Below, piece after piece: positions 1 through 11,515 of a stretch of 64,000 nucleotides of DNA (position 1 is its first letter; every line of letters starts with the position of its first letter). Origin of the DNA: Cepaea nemoralis (taxonomy: Eukaryota; Mollusca; Gastropoda; Stylommatophora; Helicidae); the NCBI GenBank assembly GCA_014155875.1, contig JACEFZ010001340.1, positions 20,001 through 84,000 on the forward strand. The letters run 5' to 3'. The notes under the pieces are model-generated. The model did not search any database. It was not told where the DNA came from and saw nothing but the letters and a program-made list of their open reading frames with translations. The translations under genes were made by a program, and so were the position numbers.

Positions 1-150
1 GAAGTTCGAAAACATTTTCCTCTGCGTTCATCCGGAGAGTTTTTTCGGACGTGATTGCGTTGTGCCTGTTTACAGCAGAGCTGCGTTCTTGCGCCTTTAA
101 GCCTTCACATCCGACTTCTGCAGGCATTTGTTGACCAAGTTAACCTTCCC
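1..150 (+). repeat. Diverged copy of the 56.4/58.8 kb repeat block
   Basis: The phrases CTGCGTTCATCC, TTTTTTCGGACGTGATTGCG, CACATCCGACTT and AAGTTAACC occur in the same order as near-identical phrases at 56445-56580 and again at 58875-59010. The copy is cut by the window edge and is older than the two copies at the right, with many substitutions. What kind of element it is cannot be told. Confidence 0.6.
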
Positions 151-232
151 GGGGGAGTTCAGAAACGAACGCCCCCGGCCATCAAGGCGCGAGACTAGAA
201 GCTTACCAACTTCGCCACAGAGGCCCACCTTC
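128..232 (-). repeat. tRNA-derived SINE head (reverse strand)
   Basis: Read on the minus strand, TGTGGCGAAGTTGGTAAGC is a good RNA polymerase III box A and GGCGTTCGTTTCTG, about 35 nt further, is a weak box B (GGTTCGANNCC type). There is no closed acceptor stem, so this is a SINE-like head and not a tRNA gene. It abuts the diverged block at 1-150. Confidence 0.45.
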
Positions 233-785
233 TCTAGTCCCTGGGAATGAAGTATGCATTCACCAAATCAATCTCAAATCAGGTTTAGTAGTCAGCAGTG
301 GTAACTCTGAAATGTGTCCTATAAAGCAGAACAGACTTTAATGCAACACCACTCCACTCCTCACCGGCGCACGTTTCAAAACATGTAATCAGAATAGAAA
401 ACAATACTTCGTCTTCACTACGTTTTCCGTCAGAAATCTCATATTCCCATGGAAGCTTCTCGGATATCATTTGTTGTCAGAAGATTGTTCGCAATTCCAA
501 GCCGCCAAAGCTAACCATCACCAAACCGATTACACGACAAAAGGCTATTGCCGCTCCAGTTCTGGAAAAAGAAAGGAATGAGCACTGAGCGTTTGAGAAC
601 TCGTCATGGCCTCGATCATTACAGGAAGATAATTTCCAGCTTTGTGTCTGTGTCGAACATAACACGGGGAGTCCAGTGTCCTTTTTGTGTTCCATGAATG
701 GCGGGAAATGTTTCCATGAATGGTGGGAAATGTTGGATTATCGCAATTCCTGGTGCGGTTTTACTAGCAATGCTTGCATTTGTAG
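233..785. other. No gene seen
   Basis: Short open frames here (for example 285-470 and 477-695 on the minus strand) have no family resemblance that I recognise and no splice or promoter context. A 13-bp phrase (ATGAATGGCGGGA / ATGAATGGTGGGA) is repeated at 693 and 717. Nothing else is seen. Confidence 0.5.
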
Positions 786-1455
786 TGTGATTACTGTGTG
801 AAAAAACTTATTGGCGCTTCATTACTGTGTCAAAGTCTATTGACGTATGATTACCGTGTCAAAGTCTATTGACGTGTGATTACTGTGTGGTAAATTATCG
901 ACGTGCGATTACTGACTGTTAAAGCCTATAGACTTGTGATTACTGTGTGATAAAGCCTATTGGCGTGTGATTACTGTGTCAAACCCTATTGACGTATGAT
1001 TATTTTGTCAAAGCCTATTGACGTGTGATTACTGTGTCAAAGCCTATTGACGTGTGATTTTTGTGTCAAAGTCTATTGACGTGTGATTATTGTGTCAAAG
1101 TCTACTGGCGTGTGATTATTGTGTCAAAGTCTATTGACGTGTGATTATTGTGTCAAATTCTATTGACGTGTGATTATTGTGTCAAAGTCTATTGGCGTGT
1201 GATTATTGTGTCAAAGTCTATTGACGTGTGATTATTGTGTCAAAGTCTATTGACGTGTGATTATTGTGTCAAAGTCTATTCACGTGTGATTATTGTGTCA
1301 AAGATTATTGATGTATGATTACTGTATTTTAAAGTCTATTGGTGTGTGATTACAGTGTCAAAGCCTATTTGTGTACGATTACTGTGTCAAAGTCGATTTT
1401 CAATTGATTACTGTCTATTGACGTGTGATTACTGACTATTGAAACCTATTGACTC
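786..1455. repeat. 29-bp minisatellite, about 22 units
   Basis: The unit is roughly TATTGACGTGTGATTATTGT followed by GTCAAAGTC. Units between 1020 and 1300 are nearly identical, while units at both edges are diverged (ATTGGTGTG, TCGATTTTC). This centre-conserved, edge-diverged pattern is typical of tandem arrays that homogenise by unequal exchange. Confidence 0.9.
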
Positions 1456-1490
1456 GTGATTACTGTTGCATGCATACATGCATACACATA

Positions 1491-1491
1491 C

Positions 1492-1526
<35 letters not shown>

Positions 1527-1660
1527 GGCAGGCAGGCAGGCAGACAGGCAGACAGGCAGGCAGGCAGGCAGACAGACAGACAGACAGACAGGCAGACAGG
1601 CAGGCAGGCAGGCAGACAGACAGGCAGACAGACAGACAGACAGAGAGACAGACACATTGA
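1491..1660. repeat. (CAGA)n/(GGCA)n compound microsatellite
   Basis: Blocks of CAGA and GGCA tetramers alternate for about 160 bp. The apparent open frames on both strands come only from the tetramer periodicity. At 1694-1735 the complementary phrases TGTCTGTC, TGCCTGCC and TGTCTGCC occur, so the region could fold back on itself. Confidence 0.95.
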
Positions 1661-1857
1661 AGCACGCACACATTCACACACATACAAACGCATGTCTGTC
1701 TTGCTGCCTGCCTGTCTGCCTGCCTTCTTCTCTCTCTCCTAATCCTCAGTTCCACTTCAAGGCATTCTTTGTGGTGGAGGCTCGGATAGGTTGTTTCACT
1801 TAATCTTCTATCTGGTTGCATTTGTCCATTTCTTGCTCTTGCATCAAGTTAGATAGT

Positions 1858-1905
1858 TGTATATTCTTTACAGAACGTCGCAGTCAACCTCAGCATTTAT
1901 TATTT
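1858..1905 (-). repeat. SINE 3' tail fragment, minus strand
   Basis: TTCTTTACAGAACGTCGCAG followed by TCAACCTCAGCATTTATT matches the reverse-complemented tail of the SINE group at 46005, 56053 and 35195 (CCTTTACAGGACNTTGCA, then AACATCAGCATTTTT). Only the tail is left. Confidence 0.5.
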
Positions 1906-1925
1906 TATTATTATTTTTTTTTTTT

Positions 1926-2090
1926 TGTTTGTGATCCCTTGGTAAGGGGCACGCAGGCCCGTCTTACATTCGACCCTTCCAATCACTCATCTTTCGTTCA
2001 TCAGTGCATAGTGCATTCACATAGGAAAAAAACATTGTCAAATGAATGTTGTAAGTATAAACAATGCATGTTACCATGTTATAAGACAAA
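1926..2090 (-). mobile_element. LINE 3' end, 5'-truncated, minus strand
   Basis: GGCACGCAGGCCCGTCTTAC, CATTCGACCCTTCCAATCAC and TCATCTTTCGTTCATCA are shared with 3410-3480 and, inverted, with 15640-15720. At the 15-kb locus this sequence lies downstream of a LINE ORF end, so it is the 3' UTR of that LINE family. The copy has no coding part. Confidence 0.7.
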
Positions 2091-2930
2091 TCCCCCACCC
2101 ACCCTCCCATCCCCTATCCATCCGCGTGTCCCCCACACACACATCCACCACCCAAATACCACACACATGCCCACAGGCACATACATGACTCCATCCATCC
2201 ATCAATCCACCAACCCACACATCCCAATCACACCCCCACATACATCATCTCCCTACCCACACACACATCTGCCACCCACCACACATCCCCCACTACACAT
2301 CCCCCACCCGCCCACAGACCCAAGCACACATGCATGCAACCACCCATCCATACACACCCACACATCCCCCCACATTCACACATCTCCCCACCCACACGCA
2401 CACATCCTCCACCCATCCCATAACCTTCCAACACTCACCCACCCACATATCCTCCACCACCCACCCACCCACACCCCCCAAATACTCAGCCAAACACACA
2501 TTCCCCAACGACGTTTCCAACACCCACAAACACATATTCCCGCCAACTCGCATATCTTGCACTTACCCACACACAAAACCCGCACCCACCCACACATCCC
2601 CCACTTGCACACATATCACCCACCACACAATCTCCCCCACCCACACATCCCTAACCCACACACACACACATCCCCTCCCAACCCCAACATACACACACTC
2701 ACCCTCCCACACATCCTCCACCCACCAACTCGCCAACCATCCCACCCCGATCTCCAAACCCCAATCACACAACCCTTAACTACACATCTCACCACCCCCC
2801 CCCCCCCCCACACACACACACACACACATCTCCCCATCCATACACACATCCTCATCCATCAACACATTCCTCATCCAAAAAACACACACCAACCACCCAC
2901 ACACACCCCACCACCCACATATACCCAGAG
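2091..2930. repeat. C-rich CCCACACAT low-complexity block
   Basis: About 840 bp made of variants of CCCACCCACACATCCCCCAC with almost no G. The 386-aa plus-strand frame and the Gly/Val/Cys-rich minus-strand frames here are composition artefacts. The strand asymmetry (A/C on plus, T/G on minus) is extreme. Confidence 0.9.
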
Positions 2931-3187
2931 ACAGATAGAGAGAGGGAGAGGGAGAGAGGGAGGGAGCGGCAGATAGAGAGCGGCAGATAGAGAGAGGAGA
3001 GATAGAGAGAGACATACAAAAAGGGACAGACAAATAGAGAGAAGGAGAAACACTGAGAGGAGAGACAGAGAGTGGGTACAGACAAAGAGGGAGAGACATA
3101 TAGAGAAAGAGAGAAGAATAGAGAGAGAGGGGAGATAGATGAAATGATACGAACAAAGTGAAAGGAGGGAGAAGGAGAGAGACGCCG

Positions 3188-3234
<47 letters not shown>

Positions 3235-3304
3235 GGGAGAAGGAGAGAGACGCCGTGAGAGAGAGAGAGAGAGGGAGAGAGAGGGGGAGAAGGAGAGAGA
3301 CGAC

Positions 3305-3366
<62 letters not shown>
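2931..3366. repeat. (GA)n-rich block with AGAGAGACGCCGCG spacers
   Basis: GA dinucleotides with embedded GAGAAGGAGAGAGACGCCG phrases repeat at 3170, 3236 and 3290 (about 60 bp apart), so a short minisatellite sits inside the purine tract. It ends in GAACGAACGAACGAAC, which is the tail of the next LINE end. Confidence 0.9.
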
Positions 3367-3371
<5 letters not shown>

Positions 3372-3575
3372 CGAACGAACGAACGTGCGAACTGACTTTA
3401 TTTTCAAAGGGTAACAAATTGGGCACGCAGGCCCGTCTTACATTCGGCCCTTCTAATCACTCATCTTTCGTTCATCAATAATGCATAATACATTCACATA
3501 GGATAAAACATTGTCAAATGAATGTTGTAAACATAAACAATGCACATTACCATGTTATTAGACACATACCCCAAC
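3367..3575 (-). mobile_element. LINE 3' end with (GTTC)n tail, minus strand
   Basis: Read on the minus strand the element ends GGGCACGC-less 3' UTR, then CCCAATTTGTTACCCTTTGA, then a (GTTC)n tail which passes directly into (TC)n. The same 3' UTR is at 1926-2090 (minus) and 15640-15755 (plus), where the tail is also GTTCGTTCATTCGTTCGTTC. It is 5'-truncated within non-coding sequence. Confidence 0.75.
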
Positions 3576-4790
3576 CATCCACCCATTCACCCACACATCC
3601 CCCACCCAACCACACAAACGTCCCAGGCACACATACATTCCCCCACCCATCCACCCATCCCACTCCCCCCCCCCACTTGCACACATCTTTCCAAACACAC
3701 ACACACATCCCCCAAACACACATCCCCCAACTACACACACACCCCTAGGCACACATACATGCACCCACCCACCCATCACCCATCCCACACATCCCCCACC
3801 TACACACATCTCCCCACCCACACACATCATCCACTCATCCCATAACCCTTCAACACTCACCCACCCACAGATCCTCCACCACACACGCACAGACATTCAA
3901 CCACCCAGTCAAACACACATCCCCCAACTCCACATCCCCACCAACACACACATATCTCCGCCAACCCACACATCACGCACCTACCCACACACAAAACTAG
4001 CATCCACCTACACATCCCCCACTTTAACACATCTCCCACCCACACAATCTCTCACCACCTACCCACAAATTCCACACGCTTATACACACACACGTCCCCA
4101 CCCCAACCTACACACACTCACCACCCACACATCCGCCACCCCCCCCCCCCAATCACCCATCCCGCAATCACACATCCCTTAACCACACATCCCCCACCCA
4201 CACACACCCCACCCATACACTCACACACACACATCTCCCCGGCCATACACACACACCCCACATACACATCCCCTCCCACCAACACATTTCCCATCCACAA
4301 ACACACACCTCCCACACACACCCACCACCAACACACATCCCCACCAACACACATCTTCCCACCCACACACACACACACATACCCCACTCATACACTCATC
4401 TCCCACATATATCCACCAAGTCACGCACTAATCCGTCAAACACTCACACCAGCACATCCCCACCACCCCATCCACCAAGCCAACCACACATCCCCCAGCC
4501 TCACATACATCCTTTACCCACCCGCACATTCTACACCCACTCACACCCACCCCACCTACCCACACACACATCCCTCACCTACACACATCTCCCCTCCCAC
4601 ACAACACCCCACCCATATACACATTCCCCACCCTCACCACACATCCCCCACACGCATCCCCCATACACATCCCCCCCCCACACACACACACACACACACA
4701 CATTCCCCCACCCACCAACACCCCCACACTTCAAACTATCACCCAAACATCTCTCACCCACCCACACACACCCTCCAAGAAAAGTGAATT
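3576..4790. repeat. Second C-rich CCCACACAT block
   Basis: Same composition and phrases as 2091-2930 (CCACCCACACATCCCCCA and TCCACCACACAC), about 1.2 kb. It follows the LINE end at 3367 just as the first block follows the LINE end at 1926. Confidence 0.9.
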
Positions 4791-4797
4791 TGATATG

Positions 4798-4912
4798 GAC
4801 AGATAGAGAGAGAGAGAGACAGACAGACAGAGAGACAGACAGACAGAGAGAGAGAGAGACAGAGAGAGAGAGAGGCACAGAGAGAGAGGAGGGACAGAGA
4901 AGAAGAGAGAAT
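4798..4912. repeat. (GA)n/(CAGA)n block
   Basis: Short GA and CAGA runs, equivalent in place to the GA-rich block at 2931-3366 and thus closing the second of two similarly ordered blocks. Confidence 0.85.
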
Positions 4913-6255
4913 GAGATTACAATACTGAAGTGTAGCCGGAAATGAATGGATTTAGTCGGATTCCTGTAATGTTAGAGACTTCGGTATTATGACCACACCA
5001 AAAAAAACACTCACATATTAGGCGATAATTGACATTGTCATGAAAATAATACTGCTGCTGGTAAAGGTTATAGTAATTATTATTATTGGAAATGATAATG
5101 ACAAAAACATTACCTACAATTATGACTGAAGGATACAGGGGCGGTGGATGTGATTGACTGAGATAGCCATAATGATCCTTGCAGCAATGGTAGTGAATTA
5201 AATGATTGATGACGAAGATAATCATGCTGACAACTGAAGTTTTAAGTCGGGGACCTAGATTCTAGCTCATTCTAACAGACAGCCCGCAAGTGTTTGAGCA
5301 CGCAGACGCTTGAAAAACAGAATAGAGACAGATGCAGTAGAAATCAGCAAATGAAGGTGGGAATCATCGTTTTTGCCAAGGATATGACCGATCGAAATGT
5401 TGATCGTTGTTGCTGATGATTGAATTCGATTGTTGGCATGTGACTGTTCACCCAGCTTCCCTCCATCACACTCTTCTCTCTTCTCCGTCTACTAATCTCT
5501 ATCTTTCTTCATTCTACATCCCCCACCCCCTACATTTCGAATAGACGTCTGCAGTCTCCCACACCAGTGCTTCCCACACCGTACCAACATGTTCCCACTT
5601 ATCCAACCACTTTGAAACAGTCACACACAACACACTATCCTCAAAAATGCTCAGATGTTTTCATTCGACTTCCTGACTTCCGAATTATTATTATTCCGTC
5701 CTGCTTTGGCAAGACTCAGCCGTCTGTCTCCTTCTCTAGAACTTTCCATTACTCCCTCAATTGTTTTCAATTCTCCAGAGTTGTCAAAAGTCACAGCATG
5801 AACCAAGTGACAATGCGTAATTGAGTCAGTTAGATTTAGCTTGCGTTAAAAAAAAAAAAACACCACAAAAATGCTAGCTACATGAAGATTAGAGGAGTGG
5901 CAATTGAGGTAAGTGGTCATTCCGGGACTCCAATTACCTTTACAAGATGTTTCGAAAAGAATATAGGTAATTTCGTGGTGTATGGATTTAACAATTGTAA
6001 ACTTAACCATGTCTGGTTTGCGTGAAATGATGGGCAAACTGGCAGAGTGCGGACAACTGTCAGACTGAATCACATAGTTGTGTTGGTTTTTATTTCAACC
6101 GCTGGACAGCGACATGAATGACAATTACAATGCCACAGCAGGAATCGTTTAGAGTACAGTTGGTGTCATTCTTTGTGACATCCTGGAATGGAAAACATTT
6201 TACATTACATTATTATTCGTCGTCCATCTCATCCCGTCTCTTTCTCCTCTTCTTC
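4913..6255. other. No gene seen
   Basis: Unique-looking AT-rich DNA. Open frames (4917-5225 minus, 5567-5824 plus, 5846-6073 minus) are short and resemble no family that I know. There is a poly(A) run at 5849-5861. I see no repeat structure. Confidence 0.5.
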
Positions 6256-6274
6256 GTTTTCCACTCCGCCACCT

Positions 6275-6376
6275 CCTCCTCCTCCTCCTTCTTCTTCTTC
6301 TTCTTCTTCTTCTTCTTCTTCTTCTTCTTCTTCTTCTTCTTCTTCTTCTTCTTCTTCTTCTTCTTCTTCTTCTCAT
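6275..6376. repeat. (TTC)n microsatellite
   Basis: Pure TTC/CTT triplets over about 90 bp, preceded by CTC triplets. Confidence 0.97.
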
Positions 6377-6414
6377 CATTATAATCATCATGATTTTCGT
6401 CTCCTTCTTCTTCT

Positions 6415-6418
6415 TATT

Positions 6419-6483
<65 letters not shown>

Positions 6484-6560
6484 GCTGCTGCTGCTACTGC
6501 TGCTGCTGCTACTACTACTACGACTACTACTACTACAACTACTACTATTATTATTATTAC
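6415..6560. repeat. (CTA)n microsatellite with CTG and TTA variants
   Basis: CTA triplets, then CTGCTGCTGCTA units, then ACTACTA and TTATTATTA. Its right end abuts the element arm at 6562. Confidence 0.95.
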
Positions 6561-6561
6561 T

Positions 6562-6646
6562 ATATAAAATGACACAAAGAAGTGCAGCTTTACATAACAG
6601 AATTACGACACGTACAGGACGTTGCGGCGATTAGCCTTCATCAGCA
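6562..6646 (+). repeat. Single arm of the palindromic element seen at 54.5 kb
   Basis: TATAAAATGACACAAAG, GCTTTACATAACAGAATTAC, GACACGTACAGGACGTTGCG and GCGATTAGCCTTCATCAGC match the minus strand of 54505-54650 phrase by phrase. Here only one arm is present, where the other locus has two. The phrase TACAGGACGTTGCNG followed by CATCAGC also resembles the shared SINE tail. Which is the ancestral form is not known. Confidence 0.7.
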
Positions 6647-6714
6647 AACAAACACATTCACAAAACACAACATATAGTCAAGGAGATCTCCTGTGACTAC
6701 ATTATATACTATAT

Positions 6715-6796
<82 letters not shown>

Positions 6797-6797
6797 A
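6715..6797. repeat. (CTA)n microsatellite
   Basis: About 27 uninterrupted CTA triplets, 150 bp from the first CTA tract. The element arm at 6562-6646 lies between the two tracts. Confidence 0.97.
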
Positions 6798-9265
6798 GAT
6801 GCTGCTGATAGTACTACTACTGCTACCTCGCTCACACAATAAACAAATAAAAATAAAAGCACACATTTGCTGGAAGACTTTACGGAACAGTCGTGAGCAA
6901 GAAACACACTCGTGCTTTTATTTGATAAGTATCAAAACTTAAACAGTTTGCCTAATGATTGGCGCCCATCAAACATTTTCAAGTTTGTAATAACCATTCT
7001 TGTTTCATTGACAACAATAAAGCATTTTATGGTGTTCAACATTAAAAAGTGTGGAATATTGTAAGATAAATAGGGTTTCCAGTACACTTGATCCACTTAG
7101 TTGAAACATCAATCATGAACAACAGGGAGCTGTCAAAGCAGCCGGTCAAACAACAAAGTCAATTGTAGAGCAAAGGGAAGCAGGACAGGATTGTTTTTTT
7201 TCTTCGTACCTGTTCAACATCTATGCAGAAAGTGTTATGTGAAGCGACAGAAATGAGGAGACCTGTGACTGTTCTGAACCACTCATAGTTGGTGCAAATC
7301 CAACTCCAGAACTCAGATACAGAAATGACACGATCCTCCTCTCAAACGGAGCAAAGAAATTAGAACAGATAATTATATCTGTCAAGAGACACATGATGTA
7401 TATGAGCGCGCGCGTGAGTGAGTGCATTCCTTTATTTTCTTTACGATTATCAGTAAATGCATACATAGAATTAAATATCATATAACAACACTCCGTCGGT
7501 CTGTATATTGTCAATCAATATTAACCTTAATCTTTTACCCTGCTGTTTTCACCTCGTGTTCTTGCTCATTGTTTTCTCTTTTCGGCAACTGTATGAACTG
7601 TAGTAATCTTAGTTCGACTTGTCTTATAGTCGACAATACGTATTGCCTGTACAGAAAGTATTTCATCAAAGCTAGTCGAGGTACACTCCTCCATAACTTT
7701 GACCACATCTGTGTACTAGACCGGCAGCAACCACATTATGTTCCCACTCTGCCTCTGGGTACTGAGCTGGATTCTGTTGGCAATGAAGTACCTAAACTCC
7801 GTGGGGGAAACACGACAATTCCAGACCTACGCCCGCCCAGTCCGCGCGTGCTGTGCTGTATCATGAACTGGTTTTATCCGTCCATATCTCTACGTGTATG
7901 TGAAGTCCCGGTATCCACCTTGCACACCCCGCTAGGGTCTCTACTTGGTGTGAGAAAGGAAAACTCTGCAGCTGTAACCGTCGAGGTGGCACTTTGGTAC
8001 TGGGTTTGAGGGGAAGTCTCTGGAAGACCTTTTCATGGCCCAGATGACCTGAACGCAAGATGTCGGACTTCAGAGTTGAATCCTAGTCTTACAGAGGCTT
8101 CGGCGGTGGCCACACCACGGGCAACAGTATTGGCTGACTGGCTAAACTACAATGGGATGTCCATCACTAGTATACACACGATTAGGACAGTGAACAAGGC
8201 GGATAAATCTAAATAGGTCAACGGCTTCGAAAACGAAAATGCAGAGTGTGTGGCACATAGGAGGTGTGTTCGGGATACTATAGTGAATATGGCTGGCCAT
8301 CGTGTAAGGGGTTGGGAGCTCACCACGTAATATTCCAAAGACAGCAATGAAAAAACAACGAAAGGAAAACTTGGAAATCCATTGCAGATAACCTTCATTA
8401 TGGAGACGGCACTTGATTGATTGATTGACTGAGGATTGAACAACCAACCAACCAGCCAAGCTATCAATAAACCAACCAGACGCCCAATGGCCCCATCCTT
8501 GATGGTGACCCGTCCTCCGGTAGATATACTATCTTATAGATCACGTTCCGATATGGCTGTTGCGTATGGTGTAAAAGCGGGAATACCAAATCAATGCTTA
8601 TGAATTCATGTTTCTAGTTAACTTTGCGATTAAGTGGTACTCGGGGTGTTTGAAATCAGGTCGCGGAAACTCTTCGGCATGCCTGGTCATCAAATAGCAG
8701 TTCGCTTGTAGTTTCGCCATAAGGAAGGCTTAGAAGAGAGCTGTCTGCTCACATAACAAAGTCCTAATCTAATTTATATCATATGAATTCTCAGATCAGG
8801 CGAGCAGAACGCTCATTTCCAGAATGTTCGTGAGCTCTCTAAGCGATCAGTGCAAGACGTGGTTACTGATCATCCACCATTATCGTGGGAAGACGTTGTG
8901 AGCGTTGTAGAACTTGGTCGATTCGAGGCGTTCAGTCGTGCACTACTTGAAGAACAAAGGTTTGGCGATGGCAAAACACAATCCCCGCAGACAAGCAACA
9001 CACTAACGTTGGGTATTCTCCCTCCTGAGCTTTACAGTCGGTGAGTGCAAGACTGAGGTTCTGATTATCTACCATCATCGTGAGCTGTTGACTCTCTTGT
9101 GTTCTCTTGGCGTTCAGTCCTCTGGTGGCTTCAACGCGTCAGAAACAAAGGGAGATCATCCACTCCTTAGCCAGACTATTGTCTATCCAGGATGCCCCAC
9201 AAAGAGGCCAACAGGACTTGGTCAATATCAACCCTGAACATAGCACGTCCGGGGTCAGGAGTGGG
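6798..9265. other. No gene seen
   Basis: About 2.5 kb without recognisable coding or repeat families. The open frame at 7422-8009 (195 codons) has no recognisable domain. At 8850-9120 two diverged phrases recur (CAGTGCAAGACGTGGTTACT against GAGTGCAAGACTGAGGTTCT, each followed by GATNATCNACCATNATCGTG), which hints at an old 190-bp tandem duplication. Confidence 0.45.
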
Positions 9266-9345
9266 AGTCACCGTGGCGAAGCGGTCAAACGTCTATCCCC
9301 CGGTCTCTGAAAGTTGTGAGTTCGTTTACTGGCGTCATTGTTCAG
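9266..9345 (+). repeat. Possible tRNA-derived SINE head
   Basis: CCGTGGCGAAGCGGTCAAAC fits box A, and GTGAGTTCGTTTACTGG about 35 nt later is a weak box B. Similar in style to the head at 128-232. No tail could be assigned. Confidence 0.35.
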
Positions 9346-10185
9346 ACCAGGAGTGCAATTTGTCAGGCGACCCCTGGAGATCATCGTTGGAGCTATAGAG
9401 TTTGTGCCTGGTGAGATGCTCTAGGCTGGCTGCTCGTCATTCTATGGAGACAGACCCTGGTGTGGTAAAATGAAGTCAAGTTCTCACGCCTGTAGCCTTG
9501 ATGTATATTTTAACTTGGCACATTCCTGAGTAATAAATTCTCCCCAGAAGTCCCTAAAATCCCGAGACCCCCTAAATAACTGTCCCTATAAATTCAGATT
9601 TAACAGCCCGAGGCAGAGAATAGGTAGCTTCACCTTATAATAACCTGACCTAGCTATCCATAATGTATAGTGTAGTTTTCCACCGCGCTAATTGCTCTGG
9701 GAACGTCCTGTCCATTCTAGCTACAACCGTTACCCGGACACTCTCCCATCATTCCCCCAGACAACAGATGCCACAACACCGCTGCACTGTCTGACTTCAT
9801 TATTGTCAATGCCATCTTCCATCTCTGTGGCTTCTGTCCATGTCGTAGCATTTTAATAACAGACAAAACGCACGGTTGCCAGACAAATACAGCAGCTCTC
9901 CCCGAAGGCATGAAGTCAATTGTTTCTGAATACAGTAACTAACTCCACCAGGCCATGTTTGATGGCAGAAGTCTAATATTCATTCGGCGAGGATACGCGT
10001 TGGCATAATCCCCAGTGCCATCCGTCCTGGAACGAATGCAACAAATTAGATTGAAAGCCCGTTTCTGGGTAGGTTCCGTGTTGTCCTTGTTCCCTGGTGG
10101 TGTTCATTTTACTGTTCTCTTGTCTGCTCATGCGTGATAATTATAGACATACAGGAGTGGATGTGAAGTGTAATTATGATCACAT
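9346..10185. other. No gene seen
   Basis: No coding frame or repeat family is recognised here. Confidence 0.5.
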
Positions 10186-10189
10186 AGCG

Positions 10190-10290
10190 TCTGTCTGTCT
10201 GTCTGTCTGGCCGTCTGTCTGTGTGGGTGGGTAGGTGGGTGCGTGCGTGCGTGCGTGCGTACGTGCGTACGTGCGTGCATGCAGATACAT
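10190..10290. repeat. (GTCT)n/(GGGT)n/(GCGT)n tract
   Basis: A run of related tetramers: GTCTGTCT, then GGGTGGGTAGGT, then GCGTGCGTGCGTACGT. Confidence 0.92.
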
Positions 10291-10546
10291 CCTCATCACA
10301 AGTAACATTACATAAGTATGATGAAACCACGCTGTCCCTACTTAGTGAACATTTCCAGGCAAGGAAGACGTAGCCCAGTGAAATAGAGGACACACACCCT
10401 GCCTGTAGCACTGGGACAATCAGCTTCTTCTACGGGTGTAGCCTCATGGCGGCGTGTTGCTGTAGCCGGGACAGTTAGGCTGTGCTTGCAAATTTACAAT
10501 GGGAAACCGTAATGGCAAATGGTGAAAACTGTGTGCGAGAGTTATA

Positions 10547-11420
10547 CAGTAAAACATCGGTTTTCGTCGATAAATCGTCCGAAAACAATCGGTTACATAT
10601 TAAACAGACGAAATCAGAGGCAATTATTTGCATCTGAATCAATGTAATTCCAATTAATTTGTTCTAGACACTCCAAAATGCATAACAAAAACATATTTTA
10701 TAGAGAATAAATAAAGTATTTAATACTATTTTTTCTTTGTCCGAATTCACACCTTCGCCTTGCTTAGTAATACTGTGTATTCCAGTGTTGCTCTTGAATT
10801 TTTCAAACCATCCTCTGCTGGCCTTTAAATCACTAAGCGCACTAGCACTCGTCCGAGGAATTTTCTTAATGAGATCGGCATACAACAAACAGTCTGGTCT
10901 TTTCACGTATAGTTGCATCTGAAACGGAATCGCTATCTAACTGTTTTTGATTTATCCACATTAATAATGTTTATAATAACTGTTCGATATTTGTAATTGT
11001 TTGCGATCTCTGTTTCGTTAGCACATTCATGCCTTTCGCTACATTAACCGCTTTCACTGCTGTCACAATGTAACTTATCGTGGACGGCGACTTCCAGTAC
11101 ACGCGGCCGATGTCAGCAATTGTAATACTGTTCCAATTCCTGGCCGTCTTCTTCGAAGGGCTATTGGCTCTGGAAACTGTCTTTGGTCCCATAATGGAGC
11201 TAACGGGAAAGGGTTAACGTATTAGCAAATAATGCTCACACAACGAAAAACAACGCCAAACTGAGCAGAAGAACGTGTGTGTCCCTTTATTTTCGTAACA
11301 TTAGCAGCGATGTCTCGTGGGCACACCGACGAAATCCGAGGCAATCGACCAAAACCGAGACAAAATTTTCGCGGAAAAGATCGACGAAAGCCGAAGGCAA
11401 CGAACACCGAGGTTTTACTG
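10547..11420 (-). mobile_element. Tigger/pogo DNA transposon, internally deleted
   Basis: The left end reads CAGTAAAACATCGGTTTTCG and the right end, on the other strand, CAGTAAAACCTCGGTGTTCG. Each is bordered by TA (10545-10546 and 11421-11422), the target duplication of the Tc1/mariner superfamily, and CAGTAAAACCTCGG is the classic Tigger terminus. The element is 874 bp, while autonomous Tiggers are usually 2-3 kb. It still codes for N-terminal transposase fragments on the minus strand but lacks the DDE catalytic region. Subterminal motifs of type CTCGGNTTTCGTCG recur near the right end (11325-11410). Confidence 0.88.
10738..11195 (-). pseudogene. Tigger transposase, N-terminal remnant
   Basis: Transposase of the pogo/Tigger group binds the element ends through an N-terminal pair of helix-turn-helix domains (CENP-B-like) and cuts with a DDE domain. 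The minus strand encodes two pieces. At 11192-10971 there is the Psq-type HTH with IADIGRVYWKSPSTISYIVT and the linker-like KGMNVLTKQRSQT. At 10900-10738 there is the CENP-B-type HTH with YADLIKKIPRTS, ASRGWFEKFKSNTGIHSI and KQGEGVNSDKE. The two parts are in different frames, with a frameshift near 10905-10925. Everything after SDKE, including the DDE catalytic domain, is missing, so it cannot be an active enzyme. Recognition rests on the motif GWFEKFKxxxGIHS, which is characteristic of this group. Confidence 0.82.
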
Positions 11421-11515
11421 TACTTATTTCCAATGCTACGAACTATATTATCTGCCCTTGCAAGCCAAGATATCTTTACAACTAACAAGTGCTTAGTGGG
11501 TGCTTATTGGTGATA

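Noticed and set aside
1816..2976. 386-codon frame, Pro/His/Thr-rich, plus strand
   Set aside because: It comes from C-rich low-complexity DNA almost without G; no domain, and the frame also runs through a LINE 3' UTR.
7422..8009. 195-codon plus-strand frame in unique DNA
   Set aside because: No recognisable domain, no conserved motif and no splice context; it could only be settled by transcript data.
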